A DNA stretch of 64,000 nucleotides from contig JAGQDJ010000442.1 in the NCBI GenBank assembly GCA_022885665.1, positions 124,001 through 188,000 of the forward strand. Direction: 5' to 3'. The DNA is from Triops longicaudatus. Taxonomy: Eukaryota; Arthropoda; Branchiopoda; Notostraca; Triopsidae. The notes beneath the pieces are model-generated. The model saw nothing but the letters and a program-made list of their open reading frames with translations. It ran no database searches and was not told the origin of the DNA. This document shows positions 10,901 through 20,700 of the stretch, piece after piece. The translations under genes were made by a program, and so were the position numbers. The first letter of the stretch is position 1. Every line of letters begins with the position of its first letter.

Positions 10901-13900
10901 ATATAAATCCGTAGTTTACCATTATTTCAAGCGAATGGCACCAAAAGAGCCCTAGATGGAGATATGAATGAAGATCGTCCGTTAAATCGATTGTGTGTAA
11001 AAAAAGTCCGTTAAATCGATTACATATGAAAAAGTCCGTTAAATCGATGATTTGGGGGAAAGTCCGTTAAATTGAGCGTATGCGAGAAAAGTCCGTTAAA
11101 TCGAAAAAAGTCTGTTAAATCGAAACTGGTATGTTTCGTACCGGAATCCCAGTCGCGTATAAGCTTTTGTCTTCCTATACTTCGTTCGACGTTCCCGAGT
11201 TTCACTAATATTTACCGAGTACTGTCCGTTAAATCGAAGACTAGTTAAAATAGTCCGTTCAATCGAGATATTTTTAGTATTTTATACCCTAAGTAATCTT
11301 GCTATATTTCCATTATGAAATTAATTGTTGGCGAGTCATGTCCGTTAAATTGAGGTATATGTTCGCCTAATGGAGATATTTCCGTGTTCTTCGATTATTA
11401 TTGATAAATATTTCTGTCAAAATGTTGTCCGTTACTCGGAATCTGCCCATTAGAGCCGAGCCGTGTTTCGTTAATGAAGGTATGTCTTAATATGTTTGAA
11501 ACTTTGCATATATTAATTTCTATGTTCTTCGACTAAGGATCCAATTTCATTGTTGTGACGTTAGGGTTCAACTTGCTCCACAGAGTAAATTTCCATTTTC
11601 TGCGACGCATTACCAGATTTTCCCCATTTCGCGGTGTTGAAAAGTTGAGTGCATATCTCAAACTATCGTTTTACTGCTAGTTATACGTTGCTAACCATCA
11701 GAAAAAGGCTTCTGACGTACTTTGGTCTCGGTTAGACTTTGGGTGAAACCAAGTGTTAAGTGTCTAGGTTTTCTGTAAAGGGTGAACGTGCGTAAGGAAA
11801 CGGAGCCCGGATGGTTTGTTTCTTTTTTTTTAATACTGTCCAGTACTTTCGGAAAATTGTGCAGCTTGATACTACCCGCGTGTAAAAGATCCACGGCCGG
11901 AGCTCATTTTAACATAAATCTTAGCAACTGGACGCCCTACTGCGTATTTTTTGTGGTATTTATGATGTTTCTTTTCTCTGGCGCTTTTAACGCGCAGGTT
12001 TCATAAACTCCAACGCGTTGAACCCCTTTTCGTTCATCTGGCAATTTTTAAATGAAGCCCCCTCTTACATGGTGTCTAACATGCACCGGCAGGCTAAACG
12101 TTGGCTTACACTTTATAACTGCCTCCCAGGTACAAAATTCTTCGCTTGATGAACACTTTTCCTCATAAACTCAACAGAGTTGGCGCCCTCGGCAATAGTC
12201 AGCAAAAATACATTTTTTGGTCCATCACTAGATTGTAAGCAACTGGCTAATGAGAGGAGTCGTCACGGAAAGGTTAAACGCGTCACAAAACAGACTAATT
12301 GGCATAAAAATGACTGTAATTTTTGTTTACTGTAAATTTCGCAATGCTGCTGTTACAGTAAATAACGCCAAATGTCTTAAACAATGTTCCAGATGTTCCA
12401 AACAATGTTCTAAGGAAAGTATTCTAGCAACTCCATCTTGGAAAGTTAAACTGTATAATTTCCGGAAACTTTAACGTCACGACGTTGAAACGTCATACTA
12501 CAGCAGTTTTAATGTTTCATAAAATTTGGTTGATGGACTGCGAAATTAAATGTGTTAAATGCAGACAGGGAAGGTTCATACAGTTCACACATTGCAAACA
12601 GAGTCCAAAGTCCATGGAGCGCCTTATCAACACTGTTGAAGTACAAATTAGCGCGCAAGTAAAAAGATACTCCCGAAAATCTGTTTGTTATTAAAAAGTT
12701 TTTGACCCCGGGCCCTTGAGTTTCTACATCTTTAACGTCGCACAAAGTGATCAAGTTGCGCTCGCCTCAAGTCTTAAGAGCGCGGCCCGCTCGCTGGCTT
12801 TTCACTCGAAACTCAGCTCCAATTCATCGCTTTTTCATTCCGTCAAAACCGAGAAGGGTTTTCGTTTCGGAGGTTTTGGCTTGCACGCGTTGAATCGCTC
12901 CACACAATCCTTAAGGAGAGCCCCCGACCGTCTTCGAATTGACTAATTAATGCATGGAAACCTCCCCTCTCCTCCCTTTTCTTCTTGAAACCCAAATCTA
13001 AGCCTTTGGATGGGTGTTAGGACGGTCGTCTAGGGGGTTTAGACCATACCAAAGTTTACCCCATGCCGCGTCCCCCACTTGTTACCGATTCCTTTAACAA
13101 TAGCTGTCAATTCTCCTCCACAAAACCCTTTACTGTAGTGCTACCTTGTTATAAAAAGCTTAACCTCATGGTATACCATTAACTACTTAACAATACTAGA
13201 AATATTTCGTAATAAATTTTGGTAGATATAAATGTAAGCAAATGTAAAATAATTACAAAAAAATAAAAATTGGCCCCCGCACTGAATCACAACGTTTGCC
13301 GCATTCATGCGGTTAATGGCTGAGAAGCGATACGAGGAAAATTTTCAGGAAAAAAAAGAATATAACGAAAAAGTTCAAGTGGTTAACATTGTTTGAAACA
13401 GCAGAAGATCAAAGCATAGGCCCAAAATGAAATGGAAGCAGTAGGTGCCCATAAGATTAAAGCTCGTAGAATATGGGCCAGGAAAAGTTGTAGGGGAAAG
13501 CAGAAGGGAAAAAAGCTCCCAAAAGAATTTTATGGCTTGTAATTAATTGGATGAGATATGAAGGAATTTTTTTAGATTTTTTTTTCGATTGATAGTATAG
13601 AGTGAGAGAGAGATAGCTGGCAGGGACCCACCGTAGACCCCAAGCCCGGCAAGAGCGTACTGGTTCCAGACAGCTGGGGGCCGATGGGGGATCAACCCAC
13701 CTTCTCTTCTCATGCCCATTTTGAGGCACTTCTTGAGTCGGCAGTATTGGCACTGGTTCCGATGATGCTGGTCAATAGGGCAATTACGATTGCCGCGGCA
13801 TGAATACGTCAGGTTCCGGCGCACGCTCCGTTTGAAGAAACTTTTACAACCTGCACAAAATCAACAGATCCGACAATTAGTTCCCAGACTGATACTTGCA

Positions 13901-16546
13901 TCCATAACTGTACAGTCTATAATATACTCCATTTCACTACGAAGCACTTTTACTTGCAGAAATTAACGGTATCGCTGGATAGTTGTAATAGTCCTACAAG
14001 CTACAGTCCCCTAGAAAGGATTCCAAGCGGACAGTATCGGACTGTTTTCACAGAAATTTACCGCCTTTGGCATTTAATATTGCAAAGGGTTGAGTACTAA
14101 TCCCGCAGAAATTGTGTATACTCTTGTGACTAGTTTTGTAACGGGTTAGTCCTAGTCTTACATAAACGAATCTCGGAGTTTCTGGTTATCGGAACTGTAA
14201 ATTTCTAAGAGATTTTGATATTTATCGCATACACTAGCAAGGCGAGTTAATTCATGCGATTTTTCTGGCTGCGTGGGGATCGAACCCGGGTTCTCGCGGT
14301 TATGAGAAACCCCTTCTAACCGCAGGACCACGGGGACCCAGTCGTCGTAACCGCGAACAATAAAAGCAACGCAGACGCTTTACTTCCCGAACATGCAGAA
14401 ACTCCGGAAAAAAAAACTCTGAATCTACGATTTTCCCCAAACGATCGGATTGTCCTTTGCACGGGATAAATACTGCGTTAATATTTACCCGGAACATAGA
14501 TAAGCAAAGGTATCGCAAGGTATTCTTAATACAAGGAACGCAAGCCCCAAAAATGCAGTTTCCTGGTACATTTAATTGCCACAGACTCTGATTACGGTGT
14601 TTTTTCCCCAAGAGCTATCAGGTCACTTTCAGCTTTAATCACGTTCAATCGCACAAGGATTACACTCTTAAGGTCAGAGACGATAAGGCACTGAATTGTT
14701 GGGTTAGGCTCATCCAAATTACTTCTTTTCCCGTGGTCACCAGAGCCAAGAAAGTTCTCAACAGGCTACAAAGAATGCTTTTTTCAATGCTGAAAATTTC
14801 GTTGTGTAACCAATAAGGGTAACCCAACATAGCTCCACAACGGTGGTTAAATCGAGTGGGAAAGTGGGGGGACAATAGAGTTATATGGGGGAGAACTGTC
14901 TTGGGCGCAATAGCGTAAAAGGCGGCAGACAAGCCACGGAGTTGTAAAACGATAAGGATGACAAGCCCCATGATTGAGAAATGGTCGATTCGGTGGTTTT
15001 ATTGGGCAACTACCGTAGTTTGTCAATGAGCTTTGCGTGAGCTTTACAGTGGCCCAGAGGTCTTCGTATTCAAACTGGGTTTCCGAGGGGAATATGGTTG
15101 GCAGAAAAGTCTGTGTCAGGGTGTTGAAATTATTCCTCATGCTAGAATACTTCTACGAACAGAAAAGGAGGCGGGCTGTTTTACTAAATGTCTACCTCGC
15201 ATCTGGCCTAAGTCTAGCTTTTTCTATTTTTTTATTTTTAAGTATTCACTGTTCAGAAAGCTCCGACAAGGAGTTCTAATCAGTATCACCAACGTGTAAA
15301 CACGTTTTTAAACGGGTGTGTCGTTTGTTGTCCCTAAGTTTCTGTAAACAGCTGACAAGAAAAGCGGCCCCTTATCGTTTTTTTTTTTTTGTTATAAACC
15401 CAAACCCACTTGAAACGCAGCTTGGGTAAACTTCATTCCTATTAGATCTTTTACACGTCTATATTAACTGATCTGCAATCGCGTGACGACATTTATTCTA
15501 AATAAAGATTTTGATTCTTTTTATTTAATCAGTAATTATCATGACTGAAACTAGAGTATACTGATTTAGAAATCGTATAGAAAGTCAGATAAATTCGAAA
15601 ACGAAAAGTATTTTGACACAAGATGTATTTCACTGCTTATTAACGAAAAATAACGAACAATGAAAGAAATGTGATGTTAAGTTTTTCAGGAAACAAACTC
15701 TTTAACTGGATCGCATGCAAGGATTAATTATTGTGGATTTTACACAAGTTGCTTAACAAAGAATTATTCGCTGTAAATTTAAATCGTAATAACACCCAAA
15801 TTATCGGATTTCGAAAACAGCTCCTGTTATGCACTAAAATTAATGAACGTTAGTTACACTGAACATACCTACACAGTACGCGGCTAAATAAAGTTAGCTA
15901 CTGAAGTATGTTCTGATTAGTGTAATAAATTGGCCGCTAAATGATCCACAGTTTTCTGCTTCACAATTACAGTGTCCGAAATATACTGGTACACTTTGCT
16001 CTTGCACCTAATAGCAAATGTCCCAGGTTTTTATGGGCTTTTTCTAATTTTGATTGTCACGTTAAATTAAGCTAGAAGCGTCGCTTTTGAATTTAAACAA
16101 CGATAAATTATAGAATGCTGTGATTTGACGTAGGATAATCACAAAGAAATAGGACGACATTGCAACTAATCAGAAAATTTTCGTGAGAACCAGATACTGA
16201 GAAACTCTACAGGTAAAGACCAAAGCTTGATTGAGACAAGTCTGATTGGGGAATTTTCTCATTTACCTTCACAAGTGAACTGTCCATAGTGTTTCCCTGA
16301 CGACTTATCTCCGCAAACCACGCATTCCACGTTGGGTGCATCTTTGCCGTTAGCCGATGCGGAAGACGAGGCGGAAGAGGCTTGCGAACCCGGTGTGGAA
16401 ATCTGCGGAGGAATCGGCACCAAGTTGCCGCCACCGACACCGACGACCAATTCATCGGCCGTCGGTGAGGTAGTCAGCGTCGTCGGATCACGCCACACAC
16501 CCACCGGTCCCACATTCACAGCACCCACTGGAGTCATGAGTGCCAT
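4656..16546 (-). CDS. svp: COUP-TF/Seven-up nuclear receptor (NR2F), four exons, 3' end missing
   Basis: Orphan nuclear receptor that acts in the nucleus as a DNA-binding transcription regulator, usually a repressor, in neural, heart and eye cell fate. Joined exons 16546-16267, 13850-13701, 5538-5267 and 4914-4656 give 961 coding bases (320 codons plus one base). They cover the A/B region (1-72), the two C4 zinc fingers (cysteines 75, 78, 92, 95 and 111, 117, 127, 130), the C-terminal extension (MRREAVQRGRVPP) and most of the ligand-binding domain. All introns are GT-AG and phases agree (1, 1, 0, then 1). The missing part is the last ~95-100 residues, including the AF2 helix, expected left of the window. 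Introns are 2.4 kb, 8.2 kb and 0.35 kb; the fourth is over 4.6 kb. Wording of the ligand domain is arthropod-like. Family assignment is near certain; the symbol svp assumes a protostome. Confidence 0.95.
5267..5538 (-). CDS. svp: svp exon 3: hinge and start of ligand-binding domain
   Basis: A 272-bp exon following a pyrimidine-rich acceptor (ttccgattttgtag). It starts in phase 1 and ends in phase 0 at CTC CAG before GTAATA. It encodes A-VQRGRVPPTQHPGLPGQF, the start of the hinge, then LNGHSYLSSYISLLLRAEPY and MGIDNICELAARLLFSAVEW, and ends NIPFFPDLQ. These are the first helices of the ligand-binding domain, including the nuclear receptor signature region (F..AVEWA..IPFF). SSYISLLLRAEPYPTSRYGQ without the extra Ser before Gln-Cys is the form I know from arthropod Seven-up; vertebrate proteins read SGYISLLL and RYGSQC. 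Confidence 0.95.
6631..6726. repeat. Group of short perfect hairpins
   Basis: Three inverted repeats follow each other: GTTCG...CGAAC (6631-6651, 5 bp stem), TGCATTTGCG/CGCAAATGCA (6656-6679, 10 bp stem, 4-base loop) and ACATACTTG/CAAGTATGT (6706-6726, 9 bp stem, 3-base loop). They lie in svp intron 2. Function unknown; they may be the end of a mobile element. Confidence 0.5.
10977..11353 (+). repeat. Phased array of 14-bp motif GTCCGTTAAATCGA
   Basis: Nine copies of GTCCGTTAAATCGA (up to one or two changes) start at 10977, 11006, 11034, 11062, 11091, 11110, 11224, 11253 and 11340. Gaps are 29, 28, 28, 29, 19, 114, 29 and 87; 114 and 87 are close to four and three times 28.5. The 14-15 bp between copies are diverged. 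An inverted copy (TCGATTTAACGGAC) sits at 10834-10847 and a weak tenth at 11427. It lies within svp intron 2. Likely a minisatellite or transposase-site array of a decayed DNA transposon. Confidence 0.75.
13632..13700 (-). other. svp: Possible alternative 69-bp extension of svp exon 2
   Basis: Immediately after the exon 2 donor the frame stays open and GC-rich. A second donor with the same hexamer (G then GTGGGT) occurs exactly 69 bp downstream, in the same phase. Use of the distal site would insert 23 residues (GGLIPHRPPAVWNQYALAGL then GVY) between MRRE and AVQRGR, inside the C-terminal extension of the DNA-binding domain. I recall a 21-residue insertion splice form at this position in sea urchin COUP-TF; that comes from memory and the sequences need not be related. 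Transcript evidence is lacking here. Confidence 0.4.
13701..13850 (-). CDS. svp: svp exon 2: P-box to end of second zinc finger
   Basis: A 150-bp exon with acceptor ttttgtgcag and donor GTGGGT, phase 1 on both sides. It completes the P-box (G-CKSFFKRSV), which reads the half-site, and encodes the whole second zinc finger (C111, C117, C127, C130) with NCPIDQHHRNQCQYC and the helix RLKKCLKMGMRRE. The residues are essentially those of all animal COUP-TFs. The reading frame stays open past the donor into the intron, and a second identical donor hexamer follows 69 bp later (see the separate entry). Confidence 0.96.
13851..16266 (-). other. svp intron 1
   Basis: Intron of 2,416 bp between the two halves of the P-box codon. 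It contains a tRNA-derived element at 14266-14340. The ORFs in it (14300-15300) have no recognisable domain. The rest is AT-rich with nothing else I can name. Confidence 0.85.
14266..14340 (-). repeat. tRNA-derived element (SINE head or tRNA pseudogene)
   Basis: On the minus strand a ~75-base stretch has a perfect pol III B box (GGTTCGATCCC) preceded by a T-arm-like GAACCCGG. A tRNA-like middle carries CTCATAA, the anticodon loop of tRNA-Met, and the 5' part reads GTCCCCGTGGTCCTGCGGTT. The ends do not form a proper acceptor stem (GGGTCCC against GCAGCCA) and the T stem has mismatches. Instead GCGGTTA and TAACCGC form a strong internal hairpin. This fits a degenerate tRNA or the head of a tRNA-derived SINE, not a working tRNA. 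Confidence 0.5.
16267..16546 (-). CDS. svp: svp exon 1: N-terminus and first zinc-finger half
   Basis: Start chosen at the ATG at 16546-16544, in good context (A at -3, G at +4). It is the first ATG of its open frame; the frame stays open about 135 bases further upstream but begins there with GTG. The N-terminus starts MALMTPVGAV and carries WRDP near residue 18, recalling the MA...WRDP start of COUP-TFs. Residues 22-72 are a low-complexity Gly/Pro/Ser linker. NVECVVCGDKSSGKHYGQF then opens the DNA-binding domain (C75, C78), and C92 is the third zinc ligand. The exon ends after TGT GAA G with donor GTAAAT, so the intron splits Gly94 of the P-box (CEGCKS) in phase 1. Confidence 0.93.
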
Positions 16547-17408
16547 TTTGGCCCAAGGATCTTCCAGCCTTTCTGCCCAAAACGTAATTGTAATCCAAAT
16601 TTGACACCGTGAGCACCTGCGTGAATTATGCCAACAGTCCCAATTCTTTCCAACACTGGTCAAGTAAACACTCAACGCCACTCAAAATTCACAGTGAAAT
16701 TGCCTAAGCAACTTAACAGTTTAATCTCGCGAATCAGAATCCTTAGTTTCAATATTTTCAAATGTGTTTCTCAGGCCAAACAAATCAAACATCACTTGCA
16801 CCAAAACTGGGATTCACATTGACTTCGTTGGAATTTCCAACCCGACTATGACTTAAATGTCCCAATAAATTTTTTTTTTCTTGTATGAATAATGTTACGT
16901 CAAAGACGGGGCGCGGAAGGGGGTGAAACATTCGAGGCAAAGGTTACGACACCACAAGCGGCCCTTTCGCCTCCGCACCTCTTGAACGGCTGCGGTAGAC
17001 TGGTCTACTAAGGTCTTGCTCTCTGGCTCTTCTCCCGTTCCGTTTGCTCTCTGGCACGGCACGGTGCTGATGGCAAGTGGAAGTCCTGTCCCTGTCCCCG
17101 TGGCTGTCTAGGTCCCTACCCGGGAGTATTCCCAAAGCCTGAACTGCCCTTCTTTAGCCTCAGAGATTCCCCTTTTGCGTTAGGGGTGGAAAAAGGGGAG
17201 CTTCGAACTTCCTCCCTTTTTCCTTGGTTTTCTTACGGCCTTCGTTACTGCCAACTTCCACCCATCATCCCCGGAGCCCCCGAGGCCGAACCCCCGACCC
17301 CTATGGCCCTTTGGGGTGCTCCGGTCGAGCACGGCGCGCGCCGGAGCGACACCTTTGACATCCCGCGTTTTCGGGCCCGGGAACCAGTGCAGGGGCGGGG
17401 ACAAGGGA

Positions 17409-17422
17409 GTTGCTATAGCAAC
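17409..17422. promoter_or_regulatory. Perfect palindromic RFX X-box
   Basis: GTTGCTATAGCAAC reads the same on both strands and fits the RFX-factor X-box consensus (GTTGCYATRGCAAC type). It lies about 860 bp upstream of the svp ATG in the GC-rich block. RFX proteins bind such sites and commonly cooperate with NF-Y at nearby CCAAT boxes, which are present here. Confidence 0.6.
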
Positions 17423-17485
17423 TTTGAACCGAACCGGGCGTCCGTGTCACCCTCTTCCTGAATAGTGCCGCAGCACAAGTCCCTC

Positions 17486-17588
17486 ATTGGGTGCGTGCCG
17501 GGGCATGCCCTGCGGCCATTGGGGGCACGGCCCTCAATGGCTCCCCTCAAGCTATTCTCTTCATTGGAGGCTCCTGGCCCATTATTGG
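17486..17588 (-). promoter_or_regulatory. Cluster of four CCAAT boxes
   Basis: ATTGG occurs on the plus strand at 17486, 17518, 17563 and 17584, which is CCAAT on the svp strand. All four have the same orientation, with spacings of 32, 45 and 21 bp. Spacings of 32 and 21 bp are close to whole helical turns, as seen in multi-CCAAT NF-Y promoters. Confidence 0.5.
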
Positions 17589-17744
17589 CCAGGGCTCAGG
17601 TTTTGCCTGGCTTTTTTTTTTTTTTTCTGGGAAGAAAGTGGGGAGATATTTTTTCAAGACTTGTTTGTCTCCCTCCTTTTCCCAATGTTGCACCACGCGA
17701 GCCAAGAAAGTCTTGCAAAGCTTGGGCGAAGACGGGGAGCTGCG

Positions 17745-17758
17745 GCTGCCTTGGCAAC
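17745..17758 (-). promoter_or_regulatory. Second X-box-like site
   Basis: On the minus strand GTTGCCAAGGCAGC, differing at two positions from the ideal GTTGCCATGGCAAC. It lies 323 bp further upstream of svp than the palindromic X-box, with the four CCAAT boxes between the two. Confidence 0.45.
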
Positions 17759-20700
17759 CGCAGTATATTGACGTTCTGCGGCGCAGCAAAGACCCGGTAA
17801 ACGGTGCTTGAGCTCGTCTTGAAAACCGACGATAAAGCTTTTTTAGAGTTGTATTGATCTTTGACATACTTCTGTCTTACTTTTTGGGTGAAATTTCGGT
17901 TTGGATTTTAAGTGAATTTTCCATGTTTGTCAGGCGTTTTAGGAAGCAATTGCGTTGGGGCTCATTTTCATTGTTTAAAAAACGTTCGTTTCAAAAGCGT
18001 TTTGGTTTCACGTTCGCGGAAGACGAGTGTATGCATGGAAAGAAATATTTGCAAAGGGTTATCGGAGGTAAACAAAGCATTGGTCTTTCCCCCAGATTTG
18101 CATTAACTTACTGTTTATCAGGAGCCAAGTCAAGTATACTATTTGTTCCGCGGGAGATAACGTGGTTCATTTATAGTAAAAACCTTCGAGACCAACAAGG
18201 TTTTGGATAGACTTCCACACCACCCTCCCCTTTCTTGGTTTTAAATGAACCTGCATTTCCGATTTCCATAAGGGTTATTTCCTCGTGACCCTTTTCGCAG
18301 TTCGAGCGTTTTAACCTGGCTTGACCCCATTTGGCTTTGACCTTGTGGCCAAAGATATCCCCTTCGTCCGAGTGGACGGGAGGAGCTTTGTGCGATGGCT
18401 TTATTTAGCATCGCCATTAACTCGTGTTTATTTATCACAATCGCTAATTATCAACCCTAATGAAAAAACAATGGCTGTATCAAGATTACCCAAACCTTAA
18501 GCGCGAAATTCTTTACATAGCGCCCAATAAAATAAACTAGTGAAAGAAAACGACTGGATTCAGGCTTTCAAACACGAGTAGTTTAAACTAAAATTTTAGT
18601 GCAATTACCACTCAAGCCTTCATAAATAAAAATTAGCGTAAAAATTGTATCCTTTTAATTGTATCGAAATCTTTTCGTTGATTAAAAAGAACTTTGTAAT
18701 GTCTGATGTTTCAGTAACATGTTTGAGAAGTTGATCTATAATGCGCAACTGCACTTGTTAGAAGCATGTTGCGAGACAAAATTGTAAAGGGAAACGCTGC
18801 TAATCTTATCAAAATGGCTTCGAATTTTTTTACATTGAAGTAAAGCATTGCGAACGCTTCCAAGAACTTAAATGATTTCAAAAGCGATTTTAAAGCACAG
18901 TTTTATTAATTCACTAAGCAGGGAAGTCTTATTTTCTGTGCTTTGTTTTACTTTCATTTTCATTTTTTTAAGTAGAGGAAGACCAAAGTCAGAAACGACG
19001 TTTATCCGAAAAGTGAGATATCGAATCGCACATGGTACACGAATAGTTGCAAGAAAATATAAATTTCTAAAGCTTTTACTGTATCAGTCTACCGTGTATT
19101 CGCAATGTCATGCCAAGAGGTTTCCGCCAAATCGTTATGTTCGTTGTGTGTGTGCTGCTAAATCATTGTGTGTATACTTCAGTCATTTGTCTGTAAAGTA
19201 CGAGAGCTAAAATTAAATCCGCAATTAAATAAAGGTGGTGCGTTACATCGAAGGCTAGTGTTTTATATATTTACTTCACCTCTGTACCAATGCCAACTGG
19301 GACTATATACTTTTGATTTTATAATAGATTTCTTATTAGGTTCAAATGATTTATTTTTCATTAAAGGAATCCATTCTTATGTTACCAACACCTGATTCTT
19401 GATTTCGTTGATCATATTCACAATATTGCCGCAATATAGGCTTATTCCAATACTTCTTCTCGAGGTTTTGCTGCCTTCGTTTAAAAGTGTTCCTAAGCAA
19501 GAGAGTCCGTCGTTGCCTAGACATATAGCACACATAACCTATAAGGAAATTAGGTATCCTAGCTCCGCTTATGGCCATTTTGTTCGTGAATAGAAGTCGT
19601 ATATATTTTTCTAACTAGAGCTCTGTAGAAATGTCACTGAATTTGCAGCTATTTATAGAAAACGTCACAGTATGGGGATAAAAGTCCAGAGAATTGAACC
19701 ATGAATCTGTTAAATACGGTTTAGTACAGCAGCGTACAAGAACCTCCAGGTTTTTCTCGACTGTGTTGAGTCGCGCATACTTGTAAGCGAAGACGTTCGT
19801 CACGTCTTGTCTGTCATAACTTGACACTGAGCAGGCCCATATGGGGGTTTGAAAGTTGAGGCTTCGCGCCCCAACAGACTTCGTGTCCCTTTTTCTTCAA
19901 TATGGGTTATTATCCACGCACTCCTTATGGATAAGTCTGTGGCAGCGCGTTACATACCACCAACGTGCTGAAGTGAGGCTAAATACACCCTGTGATTGTT
20001 TACCCCTCCAAAAGCCCTTTCAAAGTGCACTGTAATATTCCACATGTCGAATCTCAGCTTTTATTGTTTTCTTCGAGTGTGTGTGTTATGATCTTCCGGG
20101 GCTTTGGGTATACAAAAGAAAAGAAGGGTGTTGTCCGTCGCTAACGCGGAAAAAGTGCAGCAGAGGGTCAATTAGGGTTCTTGGATGCCTACCAAAAAAA
20201 AAAAAAAAAAAACGCTGCTTCGAGCTTTAAAATGGGGAGACCATTCTCCGCGAGGCCTAATGATGTCCTCATGAGGAAATTTGAGGGTGAGGTGCCGATG
20301 GAATGGTTTATCGTCGGAAGAAACCTTCCCTTTGCCAGTTCTAGACTAACCTGGTCACGAAGACAATCTCTGAGATGGCGTGTTGCAGATTAAGCAAGTC
20401 AAGAATCTTATGTATTGACTTCCACCCACTTAAATACAAAATGTGAGCCTTTAAACAGAAATGTTTGGCACGCTACTCTGCGTTTTTAATTCTTTATAAG
20501 TCTATCAAATAATTTTTCATCATTTTGGAACTTTGATAATTCGAAACTAATGACATTTTTGAAATGTTGAAATAATTTTGAAAATTTTAAGTGTTTTAAC
20601 GTCACATGGAAATTTGCAATGCTTAAAGGATTTCGAAGACTTTCAACAATTAATGTCAATTAATGTTCCAGAGAACAAACTGTACAAATGTTTGATATTT

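Larger units (their letters stand above)
5539..13700 (-). other. svp intron 2
   Basis: Intron of 8,162 bp. It holds the hairpin group at 6631-6726, a TG-rich patch near 9131-9150, and the phased GTCCGTTAAATCGA array at 10977-11353 with an inverted copy at 10834-10847. An AT-rich tract lies at 5690-5880 with a direct repeat of TTATATTGCTTA. ORFs of 60-127 codons in either strand show no family I know. Insertion of repeats probably accounts for much of the length. Confidence 0.8.
16900..17820 (-). promoter_or_regulatory. GC-rich svp 5' region, likely proximal promoter
   Basis: Directly upstream of svp exon 1, about 0.4-1.3 kb from the ATG, base composition changes from AT-rich to GC- and CpG-rich (for example 17270-17400 and 17450-17530). 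Within it are two RFX-type X-boxes (17409-17422, 17745-17758) and four CCAAT boxes in svp orientation between them. I cannot place the transcription start, and no TATA box stands out. Open frames here (17186-17461, 17465-17811 and others on both strands) are mutually overlapping and typical of GC-rich non-coding DNA. Confidence 0.6.

Noticed and set aside
10977..11353. Regular repeat-spacer pattern resembling a CRISPR array
   Set aside because: Eukaryotic intron, 14-bp repeats and 14-15 bp gaps with degenerate repeats, no cas genes; it is a minisatellite or transposon array.
17186..17867. Several 90-110 codon frames on both strands upstream of svp
   Set aside because: They overlap in all frames of a GC-rich, stop-poor promoter region and show no domain.
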